Shown: positions 11,035 to 23,029 of the stretch, in pieces
How positions within the stretch are numbered: the first letter of the stretch is position 1
How the letters are laid out: each line of letters opens with the position of its first letter
Source: Vicugna pacos
Lineage: Eukaryota > Chordata > Mammalia > Artiodactyla > Camelidae
Reading direction: 5' to 3'
DNA: 64,000 nucleotides
Assembly (NCBI RefSeq): GCF_048564905.1
Contig: NC_132996.1
Location: 7,502,001 to 7,566,000, forward strand
Notes under the pieces: generated by a model
Databases searched by the model: none
The model's input: only the letters and a program-made list of their open reading frames with translations
Told to the model about the DNA's origin: nothing
Program-made: the position numbers and the translations under genes

Positions 11035-11430
11035 TCCTAATTGACCTGTCAAACTGAAAGAGGTGTGTTAAATTTCCTATTACCATCATTGCTAGTATCT
11101 TCTCATATTAAAAAAAATACATATTTTATATTTTCATTACATTTTCTCTGCAAATACATGTTCATGAAAATAATCAATTTTAGAGTTTTAATTATATTTA
11201 TCAGAATAAAATGTTCCTCTTGTTAATTTAGTGGTAATTTTACTTTAATCCTTTATCCTATTTGCATTCTTCTTTCCTTCTTTTTCTTGTATGAGTGCAT
11301 GGTGTGTTGCTTTGTTTTGATCTGATTTCCCTTAAACAGTTAGATTTCATTTTTGACTTGTCTTTTAATAATGGAAGTTGACTTTGGAATTTGTGGTTCC
11401 AATTGATAATAATTGTTCTTATTCAACCAC
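11035..11430 (-). mobile_element. Diverged L1-like sequence
   Basis: CTGAAAGAGGTGTGTTAAAT followed by TTCCTATTACCATCATTGCT resembles the antisense L1 segment gagagaggtgtgttaaagtctcctattac, and later ATCAGAATAAAATGTTCCTC fits roughly. Weak and old. The UBE2C pseudogene adjoins it. Confidence 0.4.
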
Positions 11431-11439
11431 CTTTTTAGT

Positions 11440-11768
11440 AAAAAAATGCAAAATATACTTATTTAATATATTCATCACAAGGGCTTAACCACTTAATCTA
11501 AAAAGCAGAAATAAAACAAAAATGCGATGAGGCAAGATACAGAGTCCTATACAGAAATCAAGGAAAGGACAGACCATCTAAGGAAAAAAATTAGATGACA
11601 CAAGGAAAGAGCTGGACAGCCCGGGTCAGGGCTCTTGTGGGGAGACCTGCTTTGAGCAGCTTTCTTGGAGGTGCTTCTTGAAGGCCGTGTGGTTTTTCCA
11701 GAGCTCTGCCACATGTGTGTGGCTCTTGATGTTGGGTTCTCCAAGCAGGCTCTGGATGGAGAGCAGCC
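11440..11768 (-). pseudogene. UBE2C: UBE2C processed pseudogene, 5'-truncated (last ~46 codons plus 3' UTR)
   Basis: On the minus strand, from about 11768 down to the TGA at 11626-11628, it reads LLSIQSLLGEPNIKSHTHVA then ELWKNHTAFKKHLQESCSKQ and VSPQEP-stop. This matches the C-terminus of the ubiquitin-conjugating enzyme E2C (ILLSIQSLLGEPN, THAAELWKNPTAFKKYLQET, YSKQVTSQEP, from memory). The next bases match its 3' UTR, including CCTTAGATGGTCTGTCCTTT, GATTTCTGTATAGGACTCT and ATATTAAATAAG. There is no intron and no upstream part (catalytic core and start absent), two codons are lost between NI.S and THVA, and several substitutions are present. Active UBE2C is a 179-residue anaphase-promoting-complex E2. 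This fragment has no promoter and cannot make the enzyme. The poly(A) tail is eroded. Confidence 0.9.
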
Positions 11769-12217
11769 ATTTTATGTTCACTTTTTCTCTACCAAATTGT
11801 TTGGGCTAGTCTGTGTTCTTTGAATTTTAATGTAAGTTTTAAAAGCAGCTTGCTAATTTAGGTTTCCGTGGATTTTGACTGGATCATGTTGAATTGATAT
11901 TTGAATTGGGGGAGAACTGGCATCGGAATACTACTGAGTCTTGTACTCCAAAAACATGGTATACCTCCTCAGTGCTTCAGACAGTCTTTCATTTCTCTCT
12001 CTGCTATTTCTCTGCCTTTTCTGCTCGCTGAGATTGCTGTAATCTTCCTGAATTCCTACTCCCTAAGTCAGTTTGTGGTACATGCTTCCAGGCAGAAGGC
12101 TGGAATGATGCACATTAGTTTTCTATTTATTAAAAAAAGTAAATAAACTACAACTAGCCTCAACAAAGGCTGAGGGAACAAAAGTTAGTCACAAAGGACT
12201 ATGTATGTTATAATATG

Positions 12218-12865
12218 AATGTAGCTATACTTTTTTGTATATATATATATTTTATTGAAGTATATTCACCATAAGTTACTGCAAGATATTGAATACAGTT
12301 CCCTGTGCTATATAGTATAATCTTGTTGTTTATCTATCATATATACATCAGTTAAGGTCTGCAAATCTTGAACTCCCAATTTATCCCTTCCCACCCCTCC
12401 CCCCTTGGTTATCATGAGTTTGTTTTCTATGTCTGTGAATCTGTTTGTTTTGTAAATAAGTTTGTTTTTTTTTTTTTTAGATTTCATGTATAAGTGATAT
12501 TATATGTTTTTTTTTTTTTTCCTCTTCTGGCTTACTTCACTTAGAATGACAATCTCCAGGTCCAGACATGTTGCTGCAAGTGGCCTTAATTTATTATTTT
12601 TTATGGCCGAGGAGTATTCCATTGTATAAATATACCACAGCTTCTTTATCCAGTCATCTGTCAATGGACATTTAGATTGTTTCTAAGTCTTGGCTATTGT
12701 AAATAGTGCTGCTATGAACATTGGGGTGCATGTATTTTTTTGAATTAAGGTTCCCTCTGGATATATGCCCAGCAGTGGGATTGCTGGATCATATGGTAAA
12801 TTCATTTTCAGTCTTTTGAGGAATCTCCATATTGTTTTCCATAACACCAAATTTAGCAATACTTT
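12218..12865 (-). mobile_element. Young L1 3' end with target-site duplication
   Basis: L1 body 12234-12849, 5'-truncated. It shows the artiodactyl-type tail (TTACTGCAAGATATTGAATA, GTTCCCTGTGCTATATAGTA, AACTCCCAATTTATCCCTTC) then ORF2 end sequence (GTATTCCATTGTATAAATAT, CCTCTGGATATATGCCCAGC). Flanks AATGTAGCTATACTTT (12218-12233) and AATTTAGCAATACTTT (12850-12865) match at 14 of 16, a good duplication. Same orientation as CNTN5. Confidence 0.9.
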
Positions 12866-14164
12866 AAAATCAAGAAAAAATGAACAATTTTTTAGACATA
12901 TCCATGTGTCATAAGATAGTTTTGTTAGAAGAAATCACAAGGATGAAAAACAAATACTCCAGGTTGTTGGTTCTTCATGAGGAAAGGCAGGTGAGATGGG
13001 TGAAGACCACACAATGACTGCAAGGTTACTGTTACTCTTGGCACTATTTCGGTCCTTAAGTTTGTTGCTCAGTTCTCAAGAATTCTTTTGTATTAATCAT
13101 ATATTAAAAATGTATACACCAAAAGTGTTTGATATTTTTATTCTTCACTCATGTATTTTCAGACATAATTGTCATCTTTTTCCAAATGTAAATTTTGAAG
13201 GATAAATAAACCTTAAACACCCAATTTTCTTTTTATATTCATTTTATCATCATCAGGTTCTATAATCACTATTTGCTTATGTGATGGCATTTCTAGTACA
13301 GGTCTGTTTTAAAATAATAAATGTATATCTAAAATAATATATGTAGTCATTCATATTTTCCCCACTAACATATAGTAATAATGGTTTTCAATTCATTCTT
13401 GGAGGACAATTGATTTCTGACACTTTACATTAAGTTTCTTCATCCTCACATTTACTACTAACTAAATAATCTACACATAAAGAGTCTAATAAAGTGGAGA
13501 AGTACCATTGAAAGAAAGCTTAGTTATTTTGGATGAGAATAATCACTTCTTGAAATTATTTTCTTACATCTAGATTTCTGTATTTTCCCCCAATAATATA
13601 TAAAATTACTCAACTAAACACCTATTTTGCATAACATCTTTTCCTTCTGTCTCTAACCTTTACATCATCTCTACCTTAGCTTGTGTTTTGGGAATCACTA
13701 AATGGAATTATAGCTGACCCTGAATTATTTAACTAAAAACACACTACCTCAAACAGTAATGACCACAGTTAAAATCGTCATTCTCCACTTCCCTAAATTT
13801 TTAAGGTCTTAATTTTAAATGGCATATCCACTGACTTTCTGACTCCTGTTTGAATCATGTTAGCTACTTTATTTACCTGTAACAAGGTCTTAATTTCTAT
13901 GCATCACTTCATTCAGTCTCCCAGGGACAGGAACCCAGCATAAATAGAAAAAAAAAGAAAAAAAGTGAGATGGAAGGCAAGACTGTGGGACAGGGGTGAG
14001 CAGACTCAGGACACGAGGTTGCAGGGGTCATGAGAAGACATTTCCGGTAGCAGAGAGACAAGGTTGCACTTTGATGGCATAAGAAGTAAGAAGAACTAAC
14101 AAGTTAAAAACAGAGAACTTAAGAGTGATTACAGTCAAGAGGCAGGGTGAGCAGTTTCAAGATT
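12866..14164. other. Intron DNA, no clear feature
   Basis: AT-rich sequence. I recognise no exon or named repeat. 13930-14160 is purine-rich and may belong to the L2 fragment that follows. Confidence 0.5.
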
Positions 14165-14580
14165 TCACTAATGTTCATTAACTCCTTCAATATTTTTCTG
14201 AGTCCTCACTATATGCCAGATCTATATTAGAAAGGAAGATCAATACAATAAATGATAAAATGTATTATGGAATTTATGGCTTAATTAGAAAGACCAAAAC
14301 AATGAACTAAATGATTCAAATACAACAGGAGATGGTGTAAAGAGAAACAGTCAAGAAGACCGTTTATGTTAGACTGGGAGGTGAGGGAATGCAGCCCAGA
14401 AGAGATGAAATTGAGATGAGCCTTGAAGCTTAGGGAAATTCACCCAGGCAGCAAAAATATGTTGTTGGCAGTGGAATCTACGGGCATAAACACAGAGAAG
14501 CAGGAGATAGCATATCAGATTGATGGAACATTGTACGTTACATTGCAGGAAGTGTGCGGGAAGGCACTGGCAAATTTGGG
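14165..14580 (-). mobile_element. L2 LINE fragment (antisense-reading)
   Basis: Reads as the reverse complement of the L2 3' region: TTCATTAACTCCTTCAATAT, TCCTCACTATATGCCAGATC, GATGAGCCTTGAAGCTTAGG and CCAGGCAGCAAAAATATGTT, in the usual order (ttcaacaaatatttattgag, ctatgtgccaggcact, gagcaaagacctgaagga, ttccaggcagagggaacagc). Confidence 0.55.
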
Positions 14581-16635
14581 AAAAGTGCATATTTTCCCTT
14601 CAAAAACAAAGATATATTCAAATTTTGAAAGTTTTAATGCTGTTTACTTCCATTTTTTTCTCTTGTGTTTTCAAGATTAGCATTCTAAAAATTTTGCCTC
14701 TAAGTTGTTAGAAGCTTTGGAATATAAAAATTCTGAAAAGCATGGATGGAGTGGCTGAAGACTTATTTGAAAAGATCTCTGTATGCAATGATTTCTGTGT
14801 GGAAAGATTCTATATGCTGTACACACAAACTATTACTAAACGAAGTAGTGGTCCTGAGCCTACCACAGTGCTAACTTTTTACAGGCATTCTGGACAGCCC
14901 ATATTCATTTATATTGTCCATGACACCTTAGGGGAAATCAGATAATTTTGGCTGTTTTCAAATGACTTATTTATAATCCAGGAGGATTCATCCATTTTTT
15001 TTTTGTAGGGACATGGAATTTAAAAAAAAAATATCTGGGACAAAGGTAAAATTCAAATCTACTTAATATTATGATATTATTCAAAAATTATTTTCACTAA
15101 TAACCTGAAATGGGGTTGTTGCTTAAAAAGAGGACTGGTTTTAGTTATACTAAAAGGATGATTAGAAATGTCAGCTTTGAAGGTATGGCAGAGATGGTTG
15201 TATTTCCTATTTCAGACTGTTGAAATTATATCTGTTTAGCTATACATTTGATTTTCATGTAGAATAAGCAATGCAACTTAAAGAAGATAAGGGAGCTTTC
15301 TCTTGCTAATGTTGTACTGACGAAACACTATCCATTTGGCTCAAAAATATCTCTGCTAACAACAGTAAAAGACTATGAAGCCACATTGAAATTCTGACAG
15401 AAGCTTTTTGTTACGCGTTGTCAAAGTGACAGGATAAAAAGTGCCTCCAAACGTAGTTCTAGAAAGTAAGGAAAGCGTTGGATGAACTTTCGCCGTTGTT
15501 GAAGTCATTAAAGGTATTTTTTAAAGATCTTTTTCATACATACGATAAGGTAATGTGTAGAATCTGTCAAGGTACGAGGAATACTTAGCTGTAAAGATTA
15601 AATGATTTCAAAGGAAAGTACTCCCCAGCTGCAAATCACCGTTCATGGACAAATTGTAGGTCTGTCTAATGGAGCTTCCTATTTTCTTTGCATAAGTCAC
15701 AAGTGAGATATGAATGTTACATCTGATGTGAAAATATACACAGTTATGGCTCCTTTGTGACTTGCACAAAAAAGAAGGAAACACTGTATATCTTTGACAG
15801 AAACAGAAAGAACCAAGTTTTATAACTTTTCTCTAAGAAAGCATATAAAAAGCCATCATAAAAAAAGCTATTGAACCAAAGGTATTTTTTTCTTTTATGA
15901 TCTTGTATCTCAAAAAAAAAAAAAAAGGATAAAACTCAGCTGCTAATGTAGGTGATCACTACTAGCTACATAATATGCAAAATTTTTGAAGGCAGAAGTT
16001 TTCCTTGTAAAAGTTTGGAAACTTTCAGGGATACTAAGCATCATGCCTAGATCTTTGAGAGAGTTTCAGCTTTGAGGCAAAAAAACCACTGTCACAGCCA
16101 CCACCAATTGGACTAACTAGCATTTAGGGAGAAGAAATGAATTGCCTCTAATTTAAGTATAAGCTGTAGATCTGCCTGCTTTCTGATTCTTGACTAATGT
16201 CTGACTCATAGCTTTCCCATGATACTGATATTTCTGCTTAGGAACTAAGAGTCACAGTTTGGAATATGCCCAGTCACTTTTAATTATCTTAGGCAAATAA
16301 TCAAGTTTGGGTAAAAAAAAAATTGAGATTACAACCTGGCATGACCTGGATGTTTTTATCATTGTTTTATAAAGCATATTAATTTTTCTTTCCATTTAGA
16401 GAAGGTAATATAACAGTGAAAGCAGTCAGTTCTGAGGTCAGCCCACGTCTCAAATATTGGCAACTGGTTGCCTTCCTTTTCCAAATGTTCTTCCTGGGTG
16501 CTTCTTATCCTCCAAATCAGAGGAGACTCTTGAATCCAGTCAAACAAGGCGAACTCAGAGGAATCACATGTCAAATCGTTTTTGCCAAGGAACAACAACA
16601 CTAGGTTTGAAGATAGCTGAAGGAACTTTCTGGAA
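14581..16635. other. Intron DNA, mostly single-copy in appearance
   Basis: No exon or clear repeat. It contains the imperfect inverted repeat listed at 15676-15780. Lower simple-repeat content than neighbours, so it is a plausible place to look for conserved non-coding elements. Confidence 0.5.
15676..15780. repeat. Imperfect inverted repeat (27/26 nt arms, 52 nt loop)
   Basis: Left arm 15676-15702 starts TTCCTATTTTC and ends AAGTCACAA. Right arm 15755-15780 starts TTGTGACTTGCAC and ends AAGAAGGAA. The arms pair over roughly 20 positions, perfectly at AGTCACAA/TTGTGACT. It could be a decayed MITE or a chance hairpin. Confidence 0.5.
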
Positions 16636-16639
16636 TAAT

Positions 16640-17560
16640 GCTATGTTCATTCATTCGCTAAAAATTACGTATGGTGCATCTACTAGGTAATATTTGGTAA
16701 TGGATTTTATAATAGATATGGGGGTTATAATGATAAACATGGTGGACATGGAACTTTCATACAATTAGTGAGGTGATGACTTTAAGGAATAATAGGCATG
16801 ATTTTGAGGAAGTACAGAGATAGGAGTACCCAATGGAGTATGAGGGGCAGTGGAGAATGTTTTCTTAAGCAAGAAATTTTAAGTTCTGACTTGAAGAACG
16901 GGTAGCAGTTATCTAGGCAGAGACAAAGATCTTCAGGAAGAGTTAACAGCATGGGTTGCCTCATAAGAGAAGGGTTGGTGCTTGGCTGTCAATGGCTAGA
17001 GACAAGGCTGGAGAGGTGGGCAGAGTGAGTATGAAATACCTTAAAAACAATTTCCAAAAGCCTGGACTTTTCCTAATGGTTACTGAAAATCTTTGAAATA
17101 CTTTAAGCAGAAGTGTGACGCTCATATTTGAGTTTAGGACAAGGCTCTGCAAACATTTTTTTAAAGTGAGAGATAGTAAACATTTTAAGCTTGTAAACCA
17201 GATGGTCTCTGTTGTAAATACTCAACCTTGCCATTGTAGTGAGAAAACAGACACAGAAATGAACATAAATGAATGGGTATGGCTGTGCTCCAATAAAACT
17301 TTGTTTATGAAGAAAGGTGATCAGTCATGAGCCACAGTTTGCCAACCCTTGGTTTAGGATATTTTGTATGCAGCAAGTAGAATGCTTTGAAAATAAGTAA
17401 AATTAGAGATCAGGAGAAAAATTAAGGGGCCGATGAAAAATCTATATGATAGATGACTCTGGTCTAGACAAAGGTAATGGAGTAGAAATAAGAAATGGGT
17501 ATTTAAGATATTTAAGAGGTAGAAACAGCAGGACTTGACATTAGGTGCAGTCTGAATGAG
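16640..17560 (-). mobile_element. L2-like LINE fragment, interrupted by a hAT MITE
   Basis: Begins TTCATTCATTCGCTAAAAAT and continues through TTCTGACTTGAAGAACGGGT, GCAGAGACAAAGATCTTCAG, AGTTAACAGCATGGGTTG, GGGCAGAGTGAGTATGAAAT and AGTGTGACGCTCATATTTGA, the order seen in antisense L2-associated sequence. The MITE at 17140-17351 is inserted near 17139. Confidence 0.5.
17132..17359 (+). mobile_element. hAT-type MITE (copy 2) with exact 8-bp target duplication
   Basis: The element body is 17140-17351 (212 bp). Target duplications GTTTAGGA lie at 17132-17139 and 17352-17359, identical. Terminal inverted repeats: CAAGGCTCTGCAAAC at the left against CAAGGGTTGGCAAAC as reverse complement of the right end, 12 of 15 matching. 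The interior has GAGATAGTAAACATTTTAAG, ATGGTCTCTGTTGTAAATAC and TATGGCTGTGCTCCAATAAA. An 8-bp duplication is the hAT signature. The element is non-autonomous with no coding capacity. Confidence 0.9.
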
Positions 17561-17639
17561 AAAAAAGGAGGTTGCAATATTAGTGGGTTTGTGGCTTATG
17601 TAACTGGATAACAAGAGAATATTAATTGGGCTATTAATA

Positions 17640-17702
17640 TGAGCCATTGTTCTAAGCACTTTGTATTTATCAACTCATTGAATTCCTTCCTTCCTTTCCT
17701 CA
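17640..17702 (-). mobile_element. MIR fragment
   Basis: GAGCCATTGTTCTAAGCACT followed by TTGTATTTATCAACTCATTG is the reverse complement of the MIR 3' part. The L1 that follows cuts it off at about 17702. Confidence 0.55.
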
Positions 17703-18458
17703 TACTGTGGTAAGAACACTTAACATGAGACCTAGTCTCATAAATTTTTGAGTGTTCAATAAGTTATATTAAACTATCAGCACAACATTGTACAGAAGAT
17801 CTAGAACTTAATAAATCCTGTATAAGTGAGACTTTATCATATTGAATAATAACTCCCTATTTTTCTCTCCCCACAGCCCCAGGTGACCATCATCCTACTC
17901 TCTGCTTCTATGTGTTTGACTATTTTATATCTCATGTAAGTGGTATCATGCAGCATTTGTCGTTTTCTGACTGGCTTTTTTACTTAGTGTAATGTTCTCA
18001 AAGTTCATCCATATGACAGGATTTCCTTATTTTTTAAGGCTGAATAACATTCCATTATATATATGTAACATTTTCTTCATGCTTTCATCTATCAATGCAC
18101 ATTAGATTATTTGCAAATCTTGGTTTCTATAAATAATGCAGCAATGAATATGGAAGTGCAAAAATCTCTTCAAGATCCTAATTTCATTTCTTCTGGGTAA
18201 ATACTGAAAAGTAGGACTACTGGATTATATGGTAGTTATATTTTCAATTTTTTGAGGAAACTCCATAATATTTGTAATAGTGGCGGTACCATTTTACATT
18301 CCCACCATCAAGGTGTAAGAGTTTTTCCACATTCTTACCAACACTTGTCATCTTTTGATTTTTTTTGATAATAGCCACCCTAACAAGTATAAGGTGATAT
18401 CTCATGGTATTTTTCATTCGTATTTCCCTGATGATTAGCGATACTGAACATCTTTGCC
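17703..18458 (-). mobile_element. Old L1 (L1MB-like) 3' end
   Basis: Antisense L1 with TGTGGTAAGAACACTTAACA, CAACATTGTACAGAAGATCT, CATGTAAGTGGTATCATGCA, AACATTCCATTATATATATG, GTGATATCTCATGGTATTTT and ATTTCCCTGATGATTAGCGA. The order matches the L1MB/L1MC 3' region. 5'-truncated inside ORF2. Same orientation as CNTN5. Confidence 0.85.
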
Positions 18459-18469
18459 ACTATGAAGAC

Positions 18470-18860
18470 ATAACTAGGCTAATGGCAACATCAAGAGCCA
18501 AAGTAAGGTTAGGGACAATCCCATTAGAATAGGACCATTTTAGAGAATTCTCTGCTTTCTTCAGTAGTGCTAGGCAGCTTGAGAAGAGGCACACAGACAT
18601 TGGAGGATTAGATACAGTGAGGAACTGAAGAGTTGGTATAATGAAAGAACATGTGGCAAGGAACTTGATATGAGAGAGAGTGACCAAAGCAGTGGACCAT
18701 ATGCTCTAGTTCATAAAAGGAAAGAGATGAAGACAGAGGTCCTGATAAAAAAGAAGACATTAGAGACCATGGATAAGGTAATTTTGATGTGGTTCAAGAC
18801 TGAATGGGGTTGCAAACAATGTAGTAAGATATCTGTAAAGATGGGAAGTCATAGTCAGAA
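18470..18860 (-). mobile_element. L2-like fragment (weak)
   Basis: Purine-rich stretch resembling antisense L2-associated sequence, adjoining the L1. The similarity is by general motif order only. Confidence 0.3.
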
Positions 18861-21800
18861 AGTGTTATAATTAATTTTAACTATTTCAGATGTAGCATAT
18901 TTGCACAAATGGATTTATAGATGAACAATAAACATTCTGTCTTATTTTACACTCTCTACCTTGCTCTCACCTTCTACTGTAATTTTCTAGTTTCGGCCAG
19001 AAAAGCTGAATTGTTTCCTAGTATCCCTCCCAAATTTGATGCTTATAGTTTAGAACATTGCAAAGTCTGCTTGTCTGGATTTATATTATAATGCATTGCC
19101 TTAAAAACTCTGTATATGCGTTGTAGAAAGTGGATATGTTGGATCAAAATTTACATGGGAAAAGGGTCTGCTGTACAGAAGGACCACAAAGTTTGTGATC
19201 ATCTGCTCTGCGTGTTAATTCCTATTTAATGTTCATCCTGTTTTCATCTGTACTGAGTTCTGTTAAAGTATATAGCTTTTAAAAAGATTGCACAGCAACA
19301 GACATTTTATTAAAACAAAAGTTTAGATGAAATTTTAAGAACTGTATTCTGCTATCAAAATAATGAAATTGAAGCTGAAAGCCGACCAAAAATATTCAGC
19401 CATTAAAAATTCATGCTTGTAGATTAAACTGAGAAAGAAATGTCATTCTTTTATATTGATTTTACCTATTCTTATACTCAAAGTCTATCTATGTAGGGAT
19501 CATATAAAAACACATTTCTCCTTTAGTAAAGATGCTTGTAAACTTCTTCCCCATATACGTGGGCAGGAATAACAGACTCAAGTATTTAAAAACAACATTC
19601 AGAAACAAATTAATGTCATCGTAAGTTTTCATGACAAATTTATGCAGGAATTCTATTTCGGTGCAAGAGTACTGGCATAACAAACTGGCAGACAGTCCTT
19701 TCTTAACACACAGTCCTTTCTTAATACTCTTTAAACTTTCATTTTTGATAAATATATAATCATAATAGACCCACAGGAATAGAGTTATCCTTGTGTAAGA
19801 TTCCCAGAGTAATGGCTATTCCAAGTAGTACACTGCTTACTAAGAGGAAACCTGATGCTACTTAATATATTTCCTTGGCTAATTAAATGTATACCATTAT
19901 AAGAAACTATACCTTTTCTTTCTGGAACATGTTTATTTATAACCCTACCATTTTGTGTCACCTCCTGTTTTGACTAGCATTAAAGGGTAAAACTTAAGTT
20001 GATGATGATACTGAAAATAGTCCATAGTAAATTAAAATATAATTCCTTAATATAATAAAATGAAATCCACAGTAATGCAACTAAATGCCATAGCAGAAAA
20101 AAAATAGCATTTAGAACATTCAAATAGATCATCTGATTTGCCGTATCTGATGTTACCATAGTGACATTTTCAGAATGCCCTCTCAGAATCTTCATGGGGC
20201 AAACATATCAAAATAAAGGTTTATCTCTCAGTCCCTCCATCCCCCAGGTTCCTAAAACATTGTTTCTAGTTGAACTGAGAAATGGTTAGGTGCATCCGAA
20301 CTTATATGACATTGAAGTGCACAATTCACATGTTCATGTTTGACCGTATGAATTCTGCCAATAAAGGAGGAGGGATGTAAAACTTTCTCTCTTCTCCTGC
20401 GTATCTTCTCATCAATAGGTTAGAGACACTTTAAAGTTGCTGCTAGAAGCCACCAGAGTTATATGCAAAGCTAGCTCTATACACTATTCAGTGGGAAGTA
20501 TAGTTGGTAAATGGTACTGAGATGAGGATTCTCGACCCAGCTCTGTGATTTCATGGGAGACTCTTGCAGTTATTAATGTCTATCTAAGCCTTCAGTTGTG
20601 AAAAGACTGCATTTGGGAAGTGTGGCTTTCCTGACTCTTGACTCATCTATGATTCTCGGACTATAACACCACCTAGCTATTATTAATCGAGTTTTTACTT
20701 TGTTGTCAAGAGTTTTATTTGGTACCTAAATTAAAAGTATCTAAGAAGTTTAAGAAGTATGCTTTATTTTCTCTGTTTCACAGGTAAGTAAACTGACAAA
20801 GATATTAAATAATCCTCCAGCTAGGGGGAAAAAAAAGATAACTCTGGAGCCATTATTCTTATACTCGTTCAATATACATATTCATGGACATGCCTCCTTG
20901 GGCTCTTTAGGGTATCCAGTAAGAAGAGATGGAGAGAAATGGACAGGATATGTGGCATCTTTGTAGCATCTGTACACAGCAGATTACATACATCTATGGC
21001 ACAGCCTAATCTCTCAGGTGGTTAAGATGCCATGCTAGTGAGATACCACGCTAATGAAAAGGCTACAGTTTTCATCTACTTTTAAGATAGTAAATTCTGT
21101 TCTTTATCTACTACAGCCACATTTTTTATCATTAGATGGTTAGTGCAAAAGTACACCAAACGTAACAATTTGATTGTACTGGTAAAAATTAATTCTATTT
21201 CTTCCTATCCTTATCTACACCTTGAGTGCAAAGCATAGCACACTATAGTTCCAAGTACAGCCTAGAAGTTTGTGAGGTTAACATATACTCAGTTTATGGA
21301 GCACAACATTCTGAGTGAGTTTCCATTCAAGTGAAGTACAGAACAAGCCTTAAGATTCTAATTTTTTAAGTAGAGGACATTAGCACATACTGAATAATTT
21401 ATTAACAGACAATATTATTTTGTAAAGATAGAATAAAAAGGCTGTGAAGATTTATTCCCAAGTTTTACATGCTTAAAATTTACATTATTTATTAAAGACA
21501 TTTTCTAAACTAAAAATAGCCCAAAAAGTCAAAGGACACAAATAGCCTATTAATCACATCATATAAGGAGGTTACACCGTATTCTCTCTCAGCTAGAGAG
21601 GAACAGAGGTTCAAATGTGCCTTTCAGCGTCATTTCCCTTGAGTTGCATTTTTATCTGCATTGCACTTGCATTTTTTATAACTGTATTATGTACAGATTT
21701 TAAAGTCACCGAGGACCTTTTTAAGCAGAGGAGATTCTAGCCCATATTGCAATTAAAACCAAACATGACTCCAGCTATTTTGCTTCATAATTTTTTTCTA

Positions 21801-22529
21801 CATCCAGATCATATTTTACAGCAGATTTTATAGCAATCGTTATTAAACTGTTAAAACTAATAGTGGAGCAGCATTTATCAAATATGTATGTAGTTTTTAC
21901 TTGACTCTTGATATTTACGCTTTGCAAATTTTGTGGCCTCTTTGCATCCTCTAAGATCAGTATGTCAACTCTGATGCTAAAATAATCATATAAAATATTT
22001 TAAATATTAACAGCAGTTAGAGTAAAATGTCACTTAGCATGTAAAATCAGCTCTAAAAAAATAGTCTTTGAGCTCATGGGGAAGAAAGAAGGGTTTTGAC
22101 CTAGAAGAATGTTTGGGAAAGATAAAACTCACAAAAAACTTCCCACTATTTCTTATCTATAGAAATGCTTTATAGGTTCAGAGATTTTTTAGATTACTAT
22201 GACACATGTCAATGTATATTTTAAGTAGAAAGCCAGAAAGTGGATTTTCTATGATCTATTTTCATTTGAAACCATGAAAAGCTGAATGGGACCAGAGGGT
22301 GAGAGGTTTACAGAATGTTAGCATTCCTAGTTTAGGAAACACTTGAGCAATGGGCTGTGTCTTACAGGGTGTTTCAGAAAGAAGCAGAACATCAGAGCAT
22401 TAAGCAAACGTTTCACAAGATAGACGATGTTCCACCAATATTCCAGAGAACTAGGGCAAAAGAGGGAATTAACATGTAATTCACAGGCCTTTGCTCTTGA
22501 ATCTCTCAGTGAAATTCTAAAATTTTGTG
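18861..22529. other. Intron DNA with little recognisable content
   Basis: No exon, RNA gene or young repeat. Small items: an 18-bp tandem duplication at 19692-19727 (ACAGTCCTTTCTTAACAC, second copy ...ATAC), a possible MIR piece at 20520-20610, and a possible antisense MIR piece near 20750-20810. Confidence 0.5.
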
Positions 22530-22650
22530 AAATACATATTGTTATCCCCACTCTACAGATTTTGAATATGAGATTGGATCTAGAAGGTAACTTATCTCAT
22601 GTCATCTAGCTGGTAAATGATAGTTGACATTTGAAATTTTGTATCTCAAG
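22530..22650 (-). mobile_element. MIR fragment
   Basis: TATTGTTATCCCCACTCTAC followed by AGATTTTGAATATGAGATTG, then AGGTAACTTATCTCATGTCA and TCTAGCTGGTAAATGATAG, is the reverse complement of the MIR core. Confidence 0.6.
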
Positions 22651-23029
22651 CTACCAAGCTTTTGTTCTTGTCTTGTTACTTGTCACTAAAAATATACTTT
22701 ATTAAAATTTAAAAACGTTATAGGTTTCTGTGAATTTAATCTGGCAGATTTCTTTTTGACTATTACAGGACTAAATCAGGAAATTACCTTTGCTTTTGGC
22801 TTCTCCTATTTCAAACTCTTTCTGAGGAAAGACCAGGTCAAAGAACCATCTTATTGTCTTTCTATTGCCAGAATTTATGCGATACTTTTTTTCTAATAAA
22901 GGCAGGTAAATTATACTATATCCCACATGGGGACTGCTTTATTTATGCCTTCTTGGTTAGATAAAGATGGTTAGGGTATCTTTATTTTTGACCTTTCATT
23001 TACTTCTTACCAAATAACTAAAAATTAAG

